Assembly (NCBI GenBank): GCA_028583685.1
Contig: JAMXIF010000022.1
Coordinates: 5,160,522 to 5,224,521, forward strand
DNA from: Petaurus breviceps papuanus
Taxonomy: Eukaryota > Chordata > Mammalia > Diprotodontia > Petauridae
Reading direction: 5' to 3'
Length of the DNA: 64,000 nt
In this document: piece after piece, positions 11,570 to 22,745 of the stretch
Numbering within the stretch: the stretch's first letter is position 1
Layout: the number at the start of each line of letters is the position of its first letter
Program-made: the position numbers and the translations under genes
Notes under the pieces: model-generated
Told to the model about the DNA's origin: nothing
The model's input: only the letters and a program-made list of their open reading frames with translations
The model's database searches: none

Positions 11570-11660
11570 TATCTATACACATATATACACACACTCACAT
11601 ATGTATTCATATGCCCATATACCCTCCTATATAGACATATATGTATGTATATATATGTAT
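11570..11660. repeat. TA/CA-rich microsatellite in L1
   Basis: Degenerate alternating purine-pyrimidine run directly downstream of the ORF1 remnant. Confidence 0.7.
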
Positions 11661-12029
11661 GTACATTTATATTACCTTCAACTATTCTCATACTTTTGAT
11701 GCCTATTTTGCTCTCTTGTTCCAGGATATCAGGGCAGTTTTCCTTGATAATTTCTTGAAAGATGCTGTTCACATTATCCCTTTTATTATGACTTTCAGGT
11801 AGTCTAATGATTCTAACATTGTCTCTCCTGGATCTATTTTCCAGGTCAGTTGTTTTTCCAATGAGGTATTTTGCATTTTCTTCCATTTTTTCATTCTTTT
11901 GAAGTTGCTTGATTAATTCTTGATGTCTCATAGAGTCATTAGCTTTCACTTGTCCAATTCTAACTTTTAAAGAGTTGTTCACAGTTAGCGTTTCTACTTC
12001 CTTTTCCATTTGGCCAATTCTGCTTTTTT

Positions 12030-12190
12030 CTTCCCTTGCTTTTTAGAGGGGGGAAGGCAGGGCAATGGGGTTAAGTGACTTGCCCAAGGTCACATGGCTA
12101 GTAAGTGTTAAGTGTCTGAGGCTGGATTTGAACTCAGGTCCTCCTGACTCCAGGGTCAGTGCTCTATTCATTGCACCACCTAGCTGCCCC
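12030..12190 (-). repeat. Short tRNA-derived SINE interrupting L1 ORF1
   Basis: Complement of the standard head ends at 12190. Approximate target duplication caattctgctttttt / caattctattttttaa. Confidence 0.82.
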
Positions 12191-12865
12191 CAATTCTATT
12201 TTTTAAGCAGCTTTTTTCTTTTTCCAAGCCACTGACTCTTTTTCATAATTCTTTTGTGTCTCTCTCATTTTCCCCCCAATTTTCTTCTACTTCTATGATT
12301 TTTAAGATCCTTTTTTTGAGGTCTTCCACAAGTTCTTTCTGGGCTTGTGACCACTTCCCATTTTCCTTTGTGGCTTTGCCCAATTGTTTGCCTACTGTCC
12401 CCACTATTGTCTTCTTCTGAGTTTGTGTCTTGATCTTCCCTGTCACCATAATAACTTCCTATGCCCATATTCTTTTTTTGCTCATCTTTTTTGGCCTTTT
12501 CCCTTTCTTTTAAATTTGATTTCTCTCTTCTGAGACACTGTCTCAGGCTTCTTGTGCTAGAGGCTGCAGGTTCTGGCTGTTTACCTGGTGCAGTACTGAT
12601 GTTACCCTGAGGGCTATAGGGGACCCTTGTGTCTACTGCTATGCTTAGGGGATAGGATGGGGGGGTGGATGTCACTGCTTGAGACCACAGGGTCTGGCAG
12701 CTTACCTGGTGCTGAGCTAGGGTCCTAGTGGTGGTATCTGGCATATACTGAGGCTGGTGGGGTGTTTCTGTGTTTCCCTGAGATTATACTAAAGCGTGTG
12801 GTGGTCTGGCAGGTAGAGGTTGCCTGTTTGCCCAGAGCTATTCTGAGGAATGTGGAGGTTTGTCT

Positions 12866-12990
12866 CCAAACACATGATTTTATATTTGAACCTGGAAGTA
12901 ATATGGAACCACTGGAGTTTACCAAATAGATGACATGAGAATTTGATTTGTACATAGATGGCTCATATAAAGATTTTGTAGAGTTGGTAG
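12866..12990 (-). mobile_element. L2 LINE, right half of the copy split by L1
   Basis: 'gattttatatttgaacctgg', 'aagtaatatggaaccactgg', the reverse of the L2 reverse transcriptase C-terminal region. It joins 8872 when the L1 is removed. Confidence 0.7.
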
Positions 12991-13619
12991 AGTAGGCATA
13001 TAGGTTGGTAGTTGTGATTTTTTGGTATTAATAAGGTTAAAGATTTTTTTTTCTACACTTATAGTATCTTCCTGTCCTTTGGCTACTTCCCATATGGGCC
13101 CTCAGGACTTTCACTCTTGTGTCTCCCTCCAGTATGGATCTCATTTCTGTATATTTGGTCCAGCTGCTTTCCCCTTCTTCATCACCACTTATACTCACCA
13201 ATCAGCGTATATGAGACTATGATATTAGACGGTCAAGTATAGTAGTACCACTGCCCTGGATGGTGAAAAGTTTGTCACCATAATCTTTACAGATCTTTTC
13301 CATTTTCCTCCTTAAATGCCTTTGGTATGACTTGGTTCAGTTGGCTCTCTTACCAAGCTTTCCCCAAACTGGTTTTAGGCTCCACTGCTTTTCTCTCCTT
13401 CATCAGATGCTGCCACTCAGTCATCTAGCACTTTTCTTTACAAGAGTATACAAACATGTTTACATTACAAACAAGTGTTGCCATCGGCTTCCATCTCTCT
13501 CTACTTGGCAAGTAAGTCCCTGTTTGCTGAATAAGTTGCTTTCAGGGTTTTGTTAGTTTTCTTTGTAACATATTTGCAGCAGATCAACAGCTATATAAAA
13601 TTATGTAATCAATGTCGAT

Positions 13620-13863
13620 GTTGTTGTTGTTGCTGTTGAGTCATTTCAGTCATACCTGACTCTCCATAACCCCATTTGGGGTTTTCTTGGCAAAGATAAT
13701 GGAGTGGTTTGCCATTTCCTTCTCTAGCCCATTACAGATGAAGAATTAAGGCAAACAGAATTAAGTGACTTGCCCAGGGTCATTCATGCCTAAGGCCAGA
13801 TCTGAAGTCATCAAGATGGGTCTTCCTGATTCCAAGCTATCCACTGCACCACCTAGCTGCCCA
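13620..13863 (-). repeat. Long tRNA-derived SINE with RTE-like tail
   Basis: Tail 'ttgttgttgttgctgttgag', 'gtcatttcagtcatacctga' at the low end, and a head at 13863 (complement of 'gggcagctaggtggtgcag'). Confidence 0.85.
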
Positions 13864-14204
13864 TGCAGTGCTGATACCATTACTTAAGTCCATTCCCATT
13901 TCTGATTGCTGGTACTTGTTTATGTAGTTCAAGATTGAGTTGTTTTAATTGTTCAGCATTTATTTTTCTCATTATCATTCTTTTTTTCTGATCTTTTCCC
14001 TGATAAGTCAGTGGTCTGACTTATCAAAGACAAGTGATTTAGAGATAACACTGAATCAATAACAAATCTTTTTTTGTCTGGGTAAAATGCAATCTTTTTA
14101 TGTTTTTTTTAGTGTTATTTGATGCTTGCCTTGTATAGCACCTATCAATTCTTTTCTCAAAAAAAATTGACACAAAAGCATCAGGATTATACTTTTTATT
14201 ATTT

Positions 14205-14420
14205 TTGTTCAGTAATTACAGTTGTGTCTGACTCTTTGTGACCCCATATGGGGTTTTCTTGGCAAAGATACTGGAGTGGTTTGTTATTTTCTTCTCCAGC
14301 TAATTTTGAAGATGAGGAAACTTAGGCAAACAGGGTTAAGTGACTTGCTAGTGTCTGAGGCCAGATTAGGCCTCATGAAGATGAGTCTTCCTGATTCTAG
14401 GCCTAGCACTCTATCTATGA
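14205..14420 (-). repeat. Long tRNA-derived SINE with RTE-like tail, diverged
   Basis: 'cagttgtgtctgactctttg', 'tggggttttcttggcaaaga', ending in a worn head at about 14420. Confidence 0.78.
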
Positions 14421-14424
14421 GTGG

Positions 14425-14835
14425 TCTACGAGTCTTTGGTCTCTCTTTGGCTTTCTCTGAACCATGTTTTCCTATATATTTCTTATCATCCTCACCTTTA
14501 CTCACTTTTGCATGGAAGTCACTGAGTACCACAGTATACTTTGCTTTAATTTGGAATGTCCTAAGAGTTTTTGTAGAATTTCTCTATCTCTTCATCCTTA
14601 GCAACATTGATTGATGCATAAACTGAAATTAATTTCATAGTGGTCTTCTTGTAAATACTTGTCATCAGTTCTACTGTATGAGTTGATCAGTTCAATGAAA
14701 TAATCTTTTTTGGTTTCCTTTTGATGTACAATAAAAACAACTTTACCAACTCCTTTTGAAAGTAATAATGAATATAAAATTACTTTTAAAATTATAAAGT
14801 ATGACCCCAAAGTAAAGTTATATTACTATTCATCA
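14425..14835 (-). mobile_element. RTE-class LINE fragment (endonuclease domain)
   Basis: The minus strand carries SDFHAKVSKGEDDKKYIGKH, matching the RTE endonuclease motif GDFNAKVG, plus upstream pieces of the domain (INSYSRTDDKYLQEDHYEIN). Several stops; no reverse transcriptase attached. Confidence 0.65.
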
Positions 14836-15214
14836 TAATCAAAATAATTAGTAGTTGTAGCACTTACTTCAATACATCAAGTATCCATGATTTCATTGTT
14901 GTATATACTCTCTCCCTACATACCAATGGCAACCTCTCCATTTCTTACTTCTTAATTATAAATGACCAAACCAACACCTGTTGGCCAGTCATCTGGTCAT
15001 GAGCATCTCTTAACTTGGGCTGGTCCTTGAATACCAGATCACTGCTAGATGCAAAATTATTATTCTATAGGGATATACTCTTGGTCTAAGAAGCAGGAAT
15101 CACTCTCAAACCACCATAAGACACAAGAAATAGGACTTTAATGGAGGACTCTTATTATAGTTTTAAGCAATAATAATAAAAAATAATTCAGGATTATAAA
15201 AGGAATTATCTGAA

Positions 15215-15357
15215 GGTATATGTAGAACCTATATTGGATTACATGCCATCTTTGGGGGGACAGGGGAGGAGGGAGAAGGAGAGAAAATTTAGAACTCAAA
15301 AACTTGTGGAACTGAATGTTGTAAACCTAAAATAAATAAATTTAAAAGAAAAAAAAT
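15215..15357 (+). mobile_element. L1 3' end
   Basis: 'tagaacctatattggattac', 'gtggaactgaatgttgtaaa' then A-rich end; the same 3' UTR as the bounded L1 at 43273. Confidence 0.75.
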
Positions 15358-16130
15358 GGTATTATCCCGAGACAAGTTTGAAGTAGTTACTGACCATTTT
15401 ATTGTATCACCTAATTGTAACTTTCAAATGTGAGAGATATATAAGTTTTATTGTAATAATTAATCCTCATCCACTAAAGTAATACAGAATCCCTCATCAT
15501 TGTACTGGGGTGGTCATTAGCTCTGAAAGGCTAGGCCAGGAAAACACAAGCTCTAGAAGGTCTATCCTACAAACTAGAAAGGCCTTAAGTATAGTCCCTG
15601 TGATTCTGATGATCAAACAGCTGTCTATTGTTGAGGATCAGACCAATTAAACTCAGAAAGACTCATCATCCCAGCTGGTAACAGGGAGATGCATTTTTCT
15701 GCCACAGCAATTCTTGAAGGGCATTTGCTAAATTACAAAAGGGCTGAGATGTGGGCTAGCGGAGGGAATACCCACATCAGTGAAGTAACAAATCCTTGAA
15801 GGGCTGAAGTAATTGCTTATCTTACCATTTTCTTAGCTTTGTGGATCTGATTTGGACAATTATCCTTGAAGAGAATTAATTATAACAAGTATCTAATTAC
15901 TTAATATTCCCTTAAGAAATGAGTTATCCTAAGATAAATTTGAAGTAGCTACTGACTATCTGATATTGGATTTCAAATAAGAACAACAGTTTTTGAAATA
16001 TACTGTGAAGTATAAAATTTTTTTTAGCCAAAATAAAGGTTTTTTTCCAATTTACTTTCACAATAAGTGACAAATTCTGAACCCCAAATCTAGCCTAGAG
16101 TAAGCCACTAAGGGAGGAGGAAATATGTAC

Positions 16131-16234
16131 CTTTCTTCTTCAGATTCAGTGCTAAGTTCCATTTGAGCAAATGCATCCATCCTTCTGTTAAGACGAGCTT
16201 TAAGAAAAGAATGAAATATGTAGGTCTCTAATAC
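16131..16234 (-). CDS. DENND3: DENND3 exon w10: end of downstream DENN module
   Basis: A 104 nt exon, phase 0 in and 2 out, encoding residues 459-492: [50 protein letters not shown] is the closing d-DENN helix. The acidic STESEEE tail begins the flexible regulatory region encoded by the next exon. The acceptor is tttcag/gtatta and the donor is aaag/gtacat. Confidence 0.93.
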
Positions 16235-16549
16235 CTGAAATGCACAAGAAAACTTCAATTACAACTAAGCAAATTCAAGTGTACCAAGCTTCCTTCTCCA
16301 TAATCCACAGTTCCTCCTAGCACACAGTCATTTAATAAGAATTTGCTAATTAATGGAATACTACATCTAGACAACAAGAAGTAGAGGTGACTATTCAAGT
16401 TTTGATTCAAATGACTTAAGTGAAACTAAGAATTAATAGGGGCAAAGGTGTGGAAGGGAAAATCTTCCCTGAGAGGGGATAATCAAATGAGAGGACTTAA
16501 TCTGGGAGATGGATATTATAGAGATCTCCTTCAATGCAGGATCACCTTG

Positions 16550-17500
16550 GTTTTCAAGAGCCTTGGCGTGGCCCTCTCCTCTCCCCTTACAGTCAACTGA
16601 AGGGATCCCACCTGAGAGACACCATCAGCAGAGCCCTTCCCCAGCCCACGACTAGCAAATTCCATCCCCCTATTGTGGTAATCCCTAAATCTACTAAGCG
16701 AAAACTTCTTCCCCTTGCCACCTCTTTCTCCAAATTCTTATCCCCATTCAGCTGAGCACTACAACTCTCTGGTTTGAATTGTCTTCTTCCTTTTAGAAGT
16801 CCCATTCTACAATCAGCAAGCTCTCTTTCACCTCTATCTCTTTCTCTTATACTTCTTTCCATTTTCTGGCACTATCCATTAAGCCCACTCCTCTCAGACA
16901 CCACCACACAGGGCCAGGAGTTAGCACAGTGTTTGCTCTCTTGCTGCTCTCAATAAATTCTATTGAAGTGCACATAATCTGACTAGAATACCCAACCAGA
17001 TCTTTGCTTCTATAATGTAGTGACTTCTAGGTCATTCTCTCCCCTTCCTCAATGAGTTCGGTACCTTGCACAGCCTTCCCACTATCAGAGGTGGCCCTGG
17101 ACTATCTGATAACCAATCCGAGATGGTCAGGTAGTGGCAAGGGCCTCCACTACCACTGGAGGATGGGGCTCTATCTCCTTACTTTCCTCCCCCCATTGTC
17201 CTTTTGGGCTATCCCAGAATACACCTGAGACATCCTTATCATCTTTCTGGTCTTTCTGTCCCACAGTCCCCAAGCATTTGTCATCTTAACTACTTTAGTA
17301 GCTTAAGAATGTCTGCACCTTGCCATTTGACCGAACACTTAAGGCTGAAGACTTTTGGGCCTTTCCATATGCCCATCCAGCTAAACTGATTTATAAACAA
17401 TCTTTATGAGAGCAGGGATTCTCTAGCTTTTCCTATTTCCATAATCAGTGCTTAGTACTGTGTTTGACCCAAAGTGACCACTTAAATTTTTCCCCATTCA
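16550..17500 (+). mobile_element. Possible decayed L2 segment
   Basis: Pyrimidine-rich, with 'cctcaatgagttcggtacct' and an L2-like 3' block at 17395-17500 ('gagagcagggattctctagc'). Identity is uncertain; a decayed LTR is the main alternative. Confidence 0.35.
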
Positions 17501-18271
17501 TTCATTCCTTGTAGAAAATCTATACTTGAACACCCAAACTAATCCTTGGTACCAAAGTCATACAGAAGATTCAAACATCTGGACCTCCCAGGTACTCTAT
17601 TTTAAGTCTAATATTTTAGCCTATTTCCAAAGTTATTCAGAATAAAAGGTTACACACACACAAATTATGTTGGTGAAGCTAATAAAGATATTGATGTGTT
17701 TTCTTATGAGCCTGTGACATCCTGTTAAGCATATGAAGGATCTTTCCCTTACTTTCAAGATACTTTTGTGCTAAAATAACAGTACAGGCAGGCATTTATA
17801 AACATAAAATCTTTAATTTTATGAAAATAGAAACATGCTCAAGAAGCTGAATTCACTTTTAAAGATAATTCAATCTAGTGATCTGCTGAGTTTTCTTGAT
17901 CAACAACTAATACCATCCAAAGTATACGGGATGAACATAAGAATTTTTATAGGTAGTAAATTATTTCAAGATAAAGTAACAATAGCTGATGTTAACATAG
18001 AACTTTAAAGGTTTTCCAAGAACTTAATAAATATTATTTGCACCTCACAGTAGCCCTTGGTATAGCCTTCTCAGCTTGGCATATTCCTGCCCCACTAGTC
18101 TCACTGGTGAGTTCTTCCTGGAGCTTCCATGTTATGGAGGGCCTGCCTTCATCGCCCTCCTAGTCCTGTCCTGACTTCCTGAACTTCAAAACAAAAACTC
18201 ATTTACATTACACAGACATAATAATGTATTCATGTTGTCTTATCAAAGTATTGGATCCTCTGTATAAATAC

Positions 18272-18364
18272 TGGATGTTCCAAACATCTTATTACAGTTC
18301 AAGCTTTAATATGTTTAAGCTTTAATTAAGCTCCACCTGCATGAAAACTTTTGGGACATCCTTT
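18272..18364. mobile_element. Possible mariner miniature element
   Basis: Ends ctggatgttccaaacatc and ...ttttgggacatccttta are inverted matches of the mariner 'tgtcccaaaa' terminus, with TA at both edges. Short and diverged. Confidence 0.45.
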
Positions 18365-18501
18365 ATAGGATGGAAACAATAATATTTTTAAACTACAAAA
18401 ATAAATAACTGCAATGTCTAAGAATATCAATAAAATTATTTTAGTCAATTTTACATGTGATATAAATATTTACAGATGCTATATAAATTAAAATATTTTA
18501 C

Positions 18502-18598
18502 CTTTTTATAAAATGGTTGATCCCCTTGTGCTCTTGTTTTGACAAATTCTTCACTATTGAACACTCTATGCTCATAATTAAGATGGTTTTTTACATCT
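18502..18598 (-). CDS. DENND3: DENND3 exon w9: downstream DENN module
   Basis: A 97 nt exon, phase 2 in and 0 out, encoding residues 426-458: [33 protein letters not shown]. The pattern F(R)D...N...FN.EEFV.TR...D.PFY..V is the usual d-DENN segment (F.K.R....PFY....T..F). The acceptor is ttattag/agatgt and the donor is aaaag/gtaaaa. Confidence 0.92.
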
Positions 18599-18949
18599 CT
18601 AATAAGAGAAAGTACATTATAAGTAATGAAACATCTTAAAATATATGAAACTTTCACATAGTAACAGCAGAACAACTACTGAAAAATATATACTTTGCAA
18701 ACATCTTCTTCAGAAAGTCTAGCCCTATTTCCCAGTGACATGGTTTAGATGACATTGGTTACTTGCTGTTTTCTAATTGCTTCATGCATACAAAATTACT
18801 TTCTTATAAAACAATTAGGTCATAAACTCCTGTAGGGTAAGGATTACCCTTTCCTTTTCTTGGTTACCACTCTCAGGAGTTAGGAAATCAATGAGTACTT
18901 ATTTATTCAATACATCAGTACATTTTAAGAAGGCAGGACCAACAGTCTT

Positions 18950-19060
18950 TCATGTGTGTGTGTGTGTGTGTGTGTATATGCACACACATACATGTATATG
19001 TATCTCTCTCCATATATATATATATATATATCATACATCATACATCATACACTATACCAG
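18950..19060. repeat. TG / TA / CATACAT microsatellite
   Basis: (TG)n followed by (TA)n and three 'catacat' units. Confidence 0.9.
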
Positions 19061-19348
19061 AGGTGTCTAACTCTCAGCCTCCAAAGAAGCTTCAAGACTC
19101 CCCCCAGTACCTTCTAAACCAGATTAAAATGTCATTGGGAAATATTTAACAAAAATACAGAAAAACACAATACAACATCGATAATGTTAATTTGTGGTTT
19201 TCTCAGTCAACATTGGGCCACAGATCAATTTCTATTTGAGTTTGACATCACTAGAGTATACATCTAATCTATAGTCTTTTTCAGACAGAGGAAACATGTA
19301 TGCATGATTTTGGCTTTTTGTGAATTAAGGAAAGTATCTAATTTATAT

Positions 19349-19440
19349 TAATAATAGCTAGTATTTACGTAGTACCTTGAGGTCTACAAAGCATGAACAT
19401 ATGTTATCTCATTTGATCTCCATCAAATAATAGGGCTTTT
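19349..19440 (-). repeat. MIR-like SINE 3' fragment
   Basis: 'taatagctagtatttacgta', 'ggtctacaaagcatg', 'ttatctcatttgatctcc'. Confidence 0.65.
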
Positions 19441-19679
19441 GGTTATCTTCAGGGTTTTAGGGTTTTTTCCTCTCAGGAGATTTCTCTGTTTTCTTTGGTA
19501 CTATGATATGACTGAAACAAAGCTCCGTTTTTAACAATCTCAACATTTTAAATGTTTTTCCCTTATTTTTAAAGATTCCAAATATGAAATTATACTAGTC
19601 AAATAAATTTCCTCATTTCATTCTGGCTTTCTCAGCTCCCTGAAAATTAAGTCCTTCCTCACACACATATGTAGATATA

Positions 19680-19860
19680 CTGAGAGAAGTTAGAGTAGTA
19701 TAATAAAGTGGAAAGGATCCTGGAATTGGAGTCACTAAGACCTGGATTCCAGTCCTGGCTTGACCACTCACTTAGTCACGTGACTGTGAGTCAAGTTTTC
19801 TCATCTGCAAAAGGTGATAATATGTGTACAATTTCCCTCACAGAAATTCTGTAATAAACA
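19680..19860 (+). repeat. MIR copy
   Basis: 'aagtggaaaggatcctggaa', 'cctggattccagtcctggct', 'gttttctcatctgcaaaa'. Confidence 0.65.
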
Positions 19861-20137
19861 ATTTCTGATCTACAAAGTTCTACATGATGATCACTTATGC
19901 AGGAAAATACACTAAAAAAAAAGGCTTCTCTCATCTAATTTCTCTACTTTTTTGTATGGACTTAATTTGTAAAATAAATGCTCCTTCAGAGAACAACCAA
20001 AAAAACATGAAAAATGGATGAAAACCTGAACTGTATGTACATTTGGGAATCAGAAGCAGCATGAATTGTCAAAGATGAACAGTCAGGTTTTTTTTTCATA
20101 ATATGAATCATTATTTGGTTCAAAGAAATAAGTGCAT

Positions 20138-20225
20138 ATTCAGTCAATCAGCTAGCATCTATTATGAATCCATTATGTGGCCAGCACTGCACTCAGTGAT
20201 GCGAATACAAATAATGCATAGCAAG
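20138..20225 (-). mobile_element. L2 3' end scrap
   Basis: 'tcagtcaatcagctagcatc' and 'gtggccagcactgcactcag', reverse of the L2 end. Confidence 0.55.
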
Positions 20226-21402
20226 CAAAGGTTAGCAGAAGTTACATGATAATAACCATTTTGGGTATTTTGAAGTAAGAAACCTCTACAATGGTATCCA
20301 GAGAAGTGACAGATCCCTCATGGAACAGGACACAAAGTGACAGCAGGAGCTATTGGGGCAGAGTACATCAAAGAGCCTGTTTTTCTTTGCTAGAGGACTC
20401 TGGTGGATGAGAAAGCGATAAAGAATGAGAAAGGGAAGTGCTGGAAAAGAAAAGGAAGAACAGAGTTGGAAAAACAAAAGACCCTAAATTCTCTGGCAAA
20501 GATCAATTTAATTGAAAAAATATTTCCAATCAGCATTTAGATTGCATCATTTTGTCAAGTATTTAAGTATGCTTTTCTTTATAGGGTATAAACTGGACAT
20601 CGGAAAGAACAGTTGCTGGATCTTTGTATTGGTCCAGCAATGATCCATGCATTGACTGGTCATCTCAAAATGAATGTTATTTATTTTAGTATTTTACTCT
20701 ACTTTACTAAATCTACTTTAGTACCGGATACCTAATGGAAACTCATATTCTTGATAATGATAATCATCAAAGAAAAGAGATGCAAGAAATATTTGCGACA
20801 AGGAAGCCACTCCAGGTGACTCAGATTTTCAGGGTCGGCTTATCCAGTTTTTAGAATCACGTGTACTTTTTGCTTCTTCACCTGCTGACAGCAAATTACT
20901 AATTAGACCAATAACTGACTTGTTAGTACCTCTTCCCTTCATTACAATCCTCCTCCAATGCCTCCCGGGAACCAGGAAAGCCACCCGACAGCAAATTCTT
21001 GAAGACAGTGTCCATGAAGCACAAATTCTAACAGTTTCTACACCAAACTGAAAAAGCTTCAAAAGTACAGCTCCAGCAATGAACTGTGAACTCCCATCTA
21101 CTAAGACATGGTGGGTTTTTCTGCCCTAGTAAAGAGAATACCCACACTGATGAAAAAAAATCATAGATCTTTTTAAGAATTCAAGAAGCATCACATCAGT
21201 ACACACAGTGAGAAGAGGGTAAAATGCCCCCTAATTTTTTCTAACACTTAACATTCATACTCAAAAGATCTGACAAAAGAGAAATATGGAATTCATAACT
21301 AAAGTGAACTTTCCTGACAGCTGATGGCTTTAATTTAACCATGGTCTCTCATTATCATGTACTGGCAAGGTTTTTGAAAAGAACACGATTACAAGTGCAT
21401 AC

Positions 21403-21558
21403 CTGAAGATGTTAACAATTAGTTGTAAAGTAATTTCCTGCATTTCAGAATTCCGTTTTTGTTGCCATGCCCTTCTACGTGCCTGGACCTCGCTTAAATC
21501 TGTGCTTGGCATTAGATGGGAGAGTTCTAGATCATAGTGCAACTTAAGGTTTCCTACC
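21403..21558 (-). CDS. DENND3: DENND3 exon w8: downstream DENN module, first helices
   Basis: A 156 nt exon, phase 2 in and 2 out, encoding residues 374-425. It reads VGNLKLHYDLELSHLMPSTD, LSEVQARRRAWQQKRNSEMQ and EITLQLIVNIFR, mostly helical with a basic ARRRAWQQKR patch. The final ITLQLIVNIFR helix matches the d-DENN pattern of a buried helix before the FxxYR-like turn. The acceptor cttctag/ggtagg is only about 40 bp from an L1 3' end. The donor is ttcag/gtatgc. Confidence 0.9.
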
Positions 21559-21597
21559 CTAGAAGAAAAAAGATTTTTGTGAAGAACATTACATTTA

Positions 21598-22230
21598 AAA
21601 AATAGTATTTCATTTTCCCCCAATTATACATAAAAACAATTTTTAAATTATTTTTTTTCTTAAAGTTTTGAGTTCCAAATTCTATCCCTCCCTCCCTCCC
21701 CTCCTCTCCCTGAGATGGTAAGCTATCTTACATAAGTTATGTATGTGCAGTCATGTAAAACATTTCCATGTCAGTAATTTTGTGGAAGACAGGATGGAGG
21801 AAGGGAGGAAGGAAGGAAGGAAGAATGGGAGGAAGGGAGGAAGGGAGGAAGGAGGGAAGGAAGGAGGGAAGAATGGGAGGAAGGGAGGAAGGGAGGAAGG
21901 AAGGAAGGAAGAAAGGAGGGAAGGAAGGAAAGAAGAAAGGAAGGAAGGAAGGAAAGAAGGAAGGAAGGAAGGGAGGAAGGGAGGAAGGGAGGAAGGGAGG
22001 AAGGAAGGAAGGAAGGAAGGAAGGGAGGAAGGAAGGAAGGAAGGAAGGAAGGAAGGAAGGAAGGAAGGAAGGAAGGAAGGAAGGAAGAAAATAGTATGCT
22101 TCAGTCTGTTTTCAGATGCCAACATCTCTCCCTCTAGAGGTGGGTAGCATTTTTCATCATGAGTCCAATGTGATTGTCTTAGATCATTGTATTGCTGAGA
22201 ATAGCTAAAGCATTCACAGTTGGAGAACAT
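21598..22230 (-). mobile_element. L1 3' region carrying a GGAA array
   Basis: Low end 'aatagtatttcattttcccc' equals the 3' end of the L1 at 8888. After the array, 22090-22230 ('gtttttcatcatgagtcc'-like block, 'gattgtcttagatcattgta') corresponds to 9140-9260 of that L1. The same strand as DENND3. Confidence 0.75.
21792..22086. repeat. GGAA / GGGA tetranucleotide array
   Basis: About 295 bp of nearly pure (GGAA)n with GGGA and GAAA variants, TTCC on the DENND3 sense strand. It grew inside the purine-rich part of an L1 3' region. Long open frames over it are low-complexity artefacts. Confidence 0.95.
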
Positions 22231-22619
22231 TACATTTTAATAATAATTAGCATTACATTTGATAGTAACATTCTCTCTATTAAAGTCAGATAACTATTAA
22301 ACTCTTTATTAAATGCAGATAAATCAGAATGGCATGGAGATGGCTCTTGGTTCTCAAAGGGGAAGGCAGTGGAGCATTCATTCTGATGGGTCCAAACAAA
22401 GTGTAAAGGTAGTAAGCAAGGTCCTGGGGGTGCATCTCTACTTCCCAGCCTAAATTTAGAGAGGCTCATCAGCAAGTTTGCTGCAAGGTGATACATTTTT
22501 TGGCCATAGCAAGTCTCAAAAGTCCATCTACTGCATTATCCTGGGGCTTCAATCAATGGAAGGAGTTCCCATACTCAACATTTCCGAATTCTTAAAGTAG
22601 TAAAGAAACATTTTTATTG

Positions 22620-22745
22620 ACAGTGTTGACCTTGTTTAACCATTTTAGAAACGTATTAAATTCCTATTATGAATAACACTTATTTCTTGGGACACAGACT
22701 TCCTGCCCTCAAAAGAGTTTATAATCTAATAATGGCAATGTGGCC
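22620..22745 (-). mobile_element. L2 3' end scrap
   Basis: 'ctgccctcaaaagagtttat' with 'cctattatgaataacactta' matches the reverse L2 terminus. Confidence 0.5.

Larger units (their letters stand above)
8888..12865 (-). mobile_element. L1 LINE, about 4 kb, with internal ORF2 deletion
   Basis: Runs from a probable 5' region and ORF1 (about 12744-11680, containing DLENRSRRDNVRIIRLPES) to the start of ORF2 (about 10700-10340, remnant of the endonuclease start). After a gap it continues with the ORF2 C-terminus (about 10140-9430: KGTLMHCWLSCELIQPFWRA-like, IPFDPAIPLLSLYPKE, TKIFIAALFMVAKYW) and a 3' UTR to 8888. The central reverse transcriptase part is missing. Target duplication ccaaacaagtgattt (8873) / ccaaacacatgattt (12866), 13 of 15 identical, so the copy moved as a unit. 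Two SINEs inserted later. Inactive. Confidence 0.88.
3236..16130 (-). other. DENND3: DENND3 intron between w10 and w11
   Basis: A 12.9 kb intron, mostly transposon fossils listed separately (L3 at 3830-5690, L2 with L1 at 8385-12990, an RTE fragment at 14425-14835, several SINEs). Stretches I cannot assign are 6090-6590, 6830-8045 (containing an 82-residue minus-strand ORF at 7687-7935), 12990-13600, 13865-14200 and 14840-16130 apart from an L1 tail. Confidence 0.65.
16235..18501 (-). other. DENND3: DENND3 intron between w9 and w10
   Basis: A 2.3 kb intron. 16550-17500 is pyrimidine-rich and probably a decayed L2 segment; 18272-18364 is a mariner-like inverted-repeat scrap. The remainder is unassigned. 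Confidence 0.6.
18599..21402 (-). other. DENND3: DENND3 intron between w8 and w9
   Basis: A 2.8 kb intron with a TG/TA microsatellite (18950-19060), two MIR-like SINE pieces, and an L2 3' scrap at 20138-20225. 20560-21300 is not assigned; it has a 77-codon minus-strand ORF at 20829-21062 that I do not recognise. Confidence 0.6.

Noticed and set aside
20829-21062. 77-codon minus-strand ORF, possible processed pseudogene
   Set aside because: The sequence is not low complexity, but I recognise no protein in any frame and see no poly-A tail, so no call is made.
21743-22230. Long open frames rich in Glu/Gly/Arg/Lys or Ser/Phe/Leu/Pro over the GGAA array
   Set aside because: They are a composition effect of a tetranucleotide repeat with no stop codon; not a gene.
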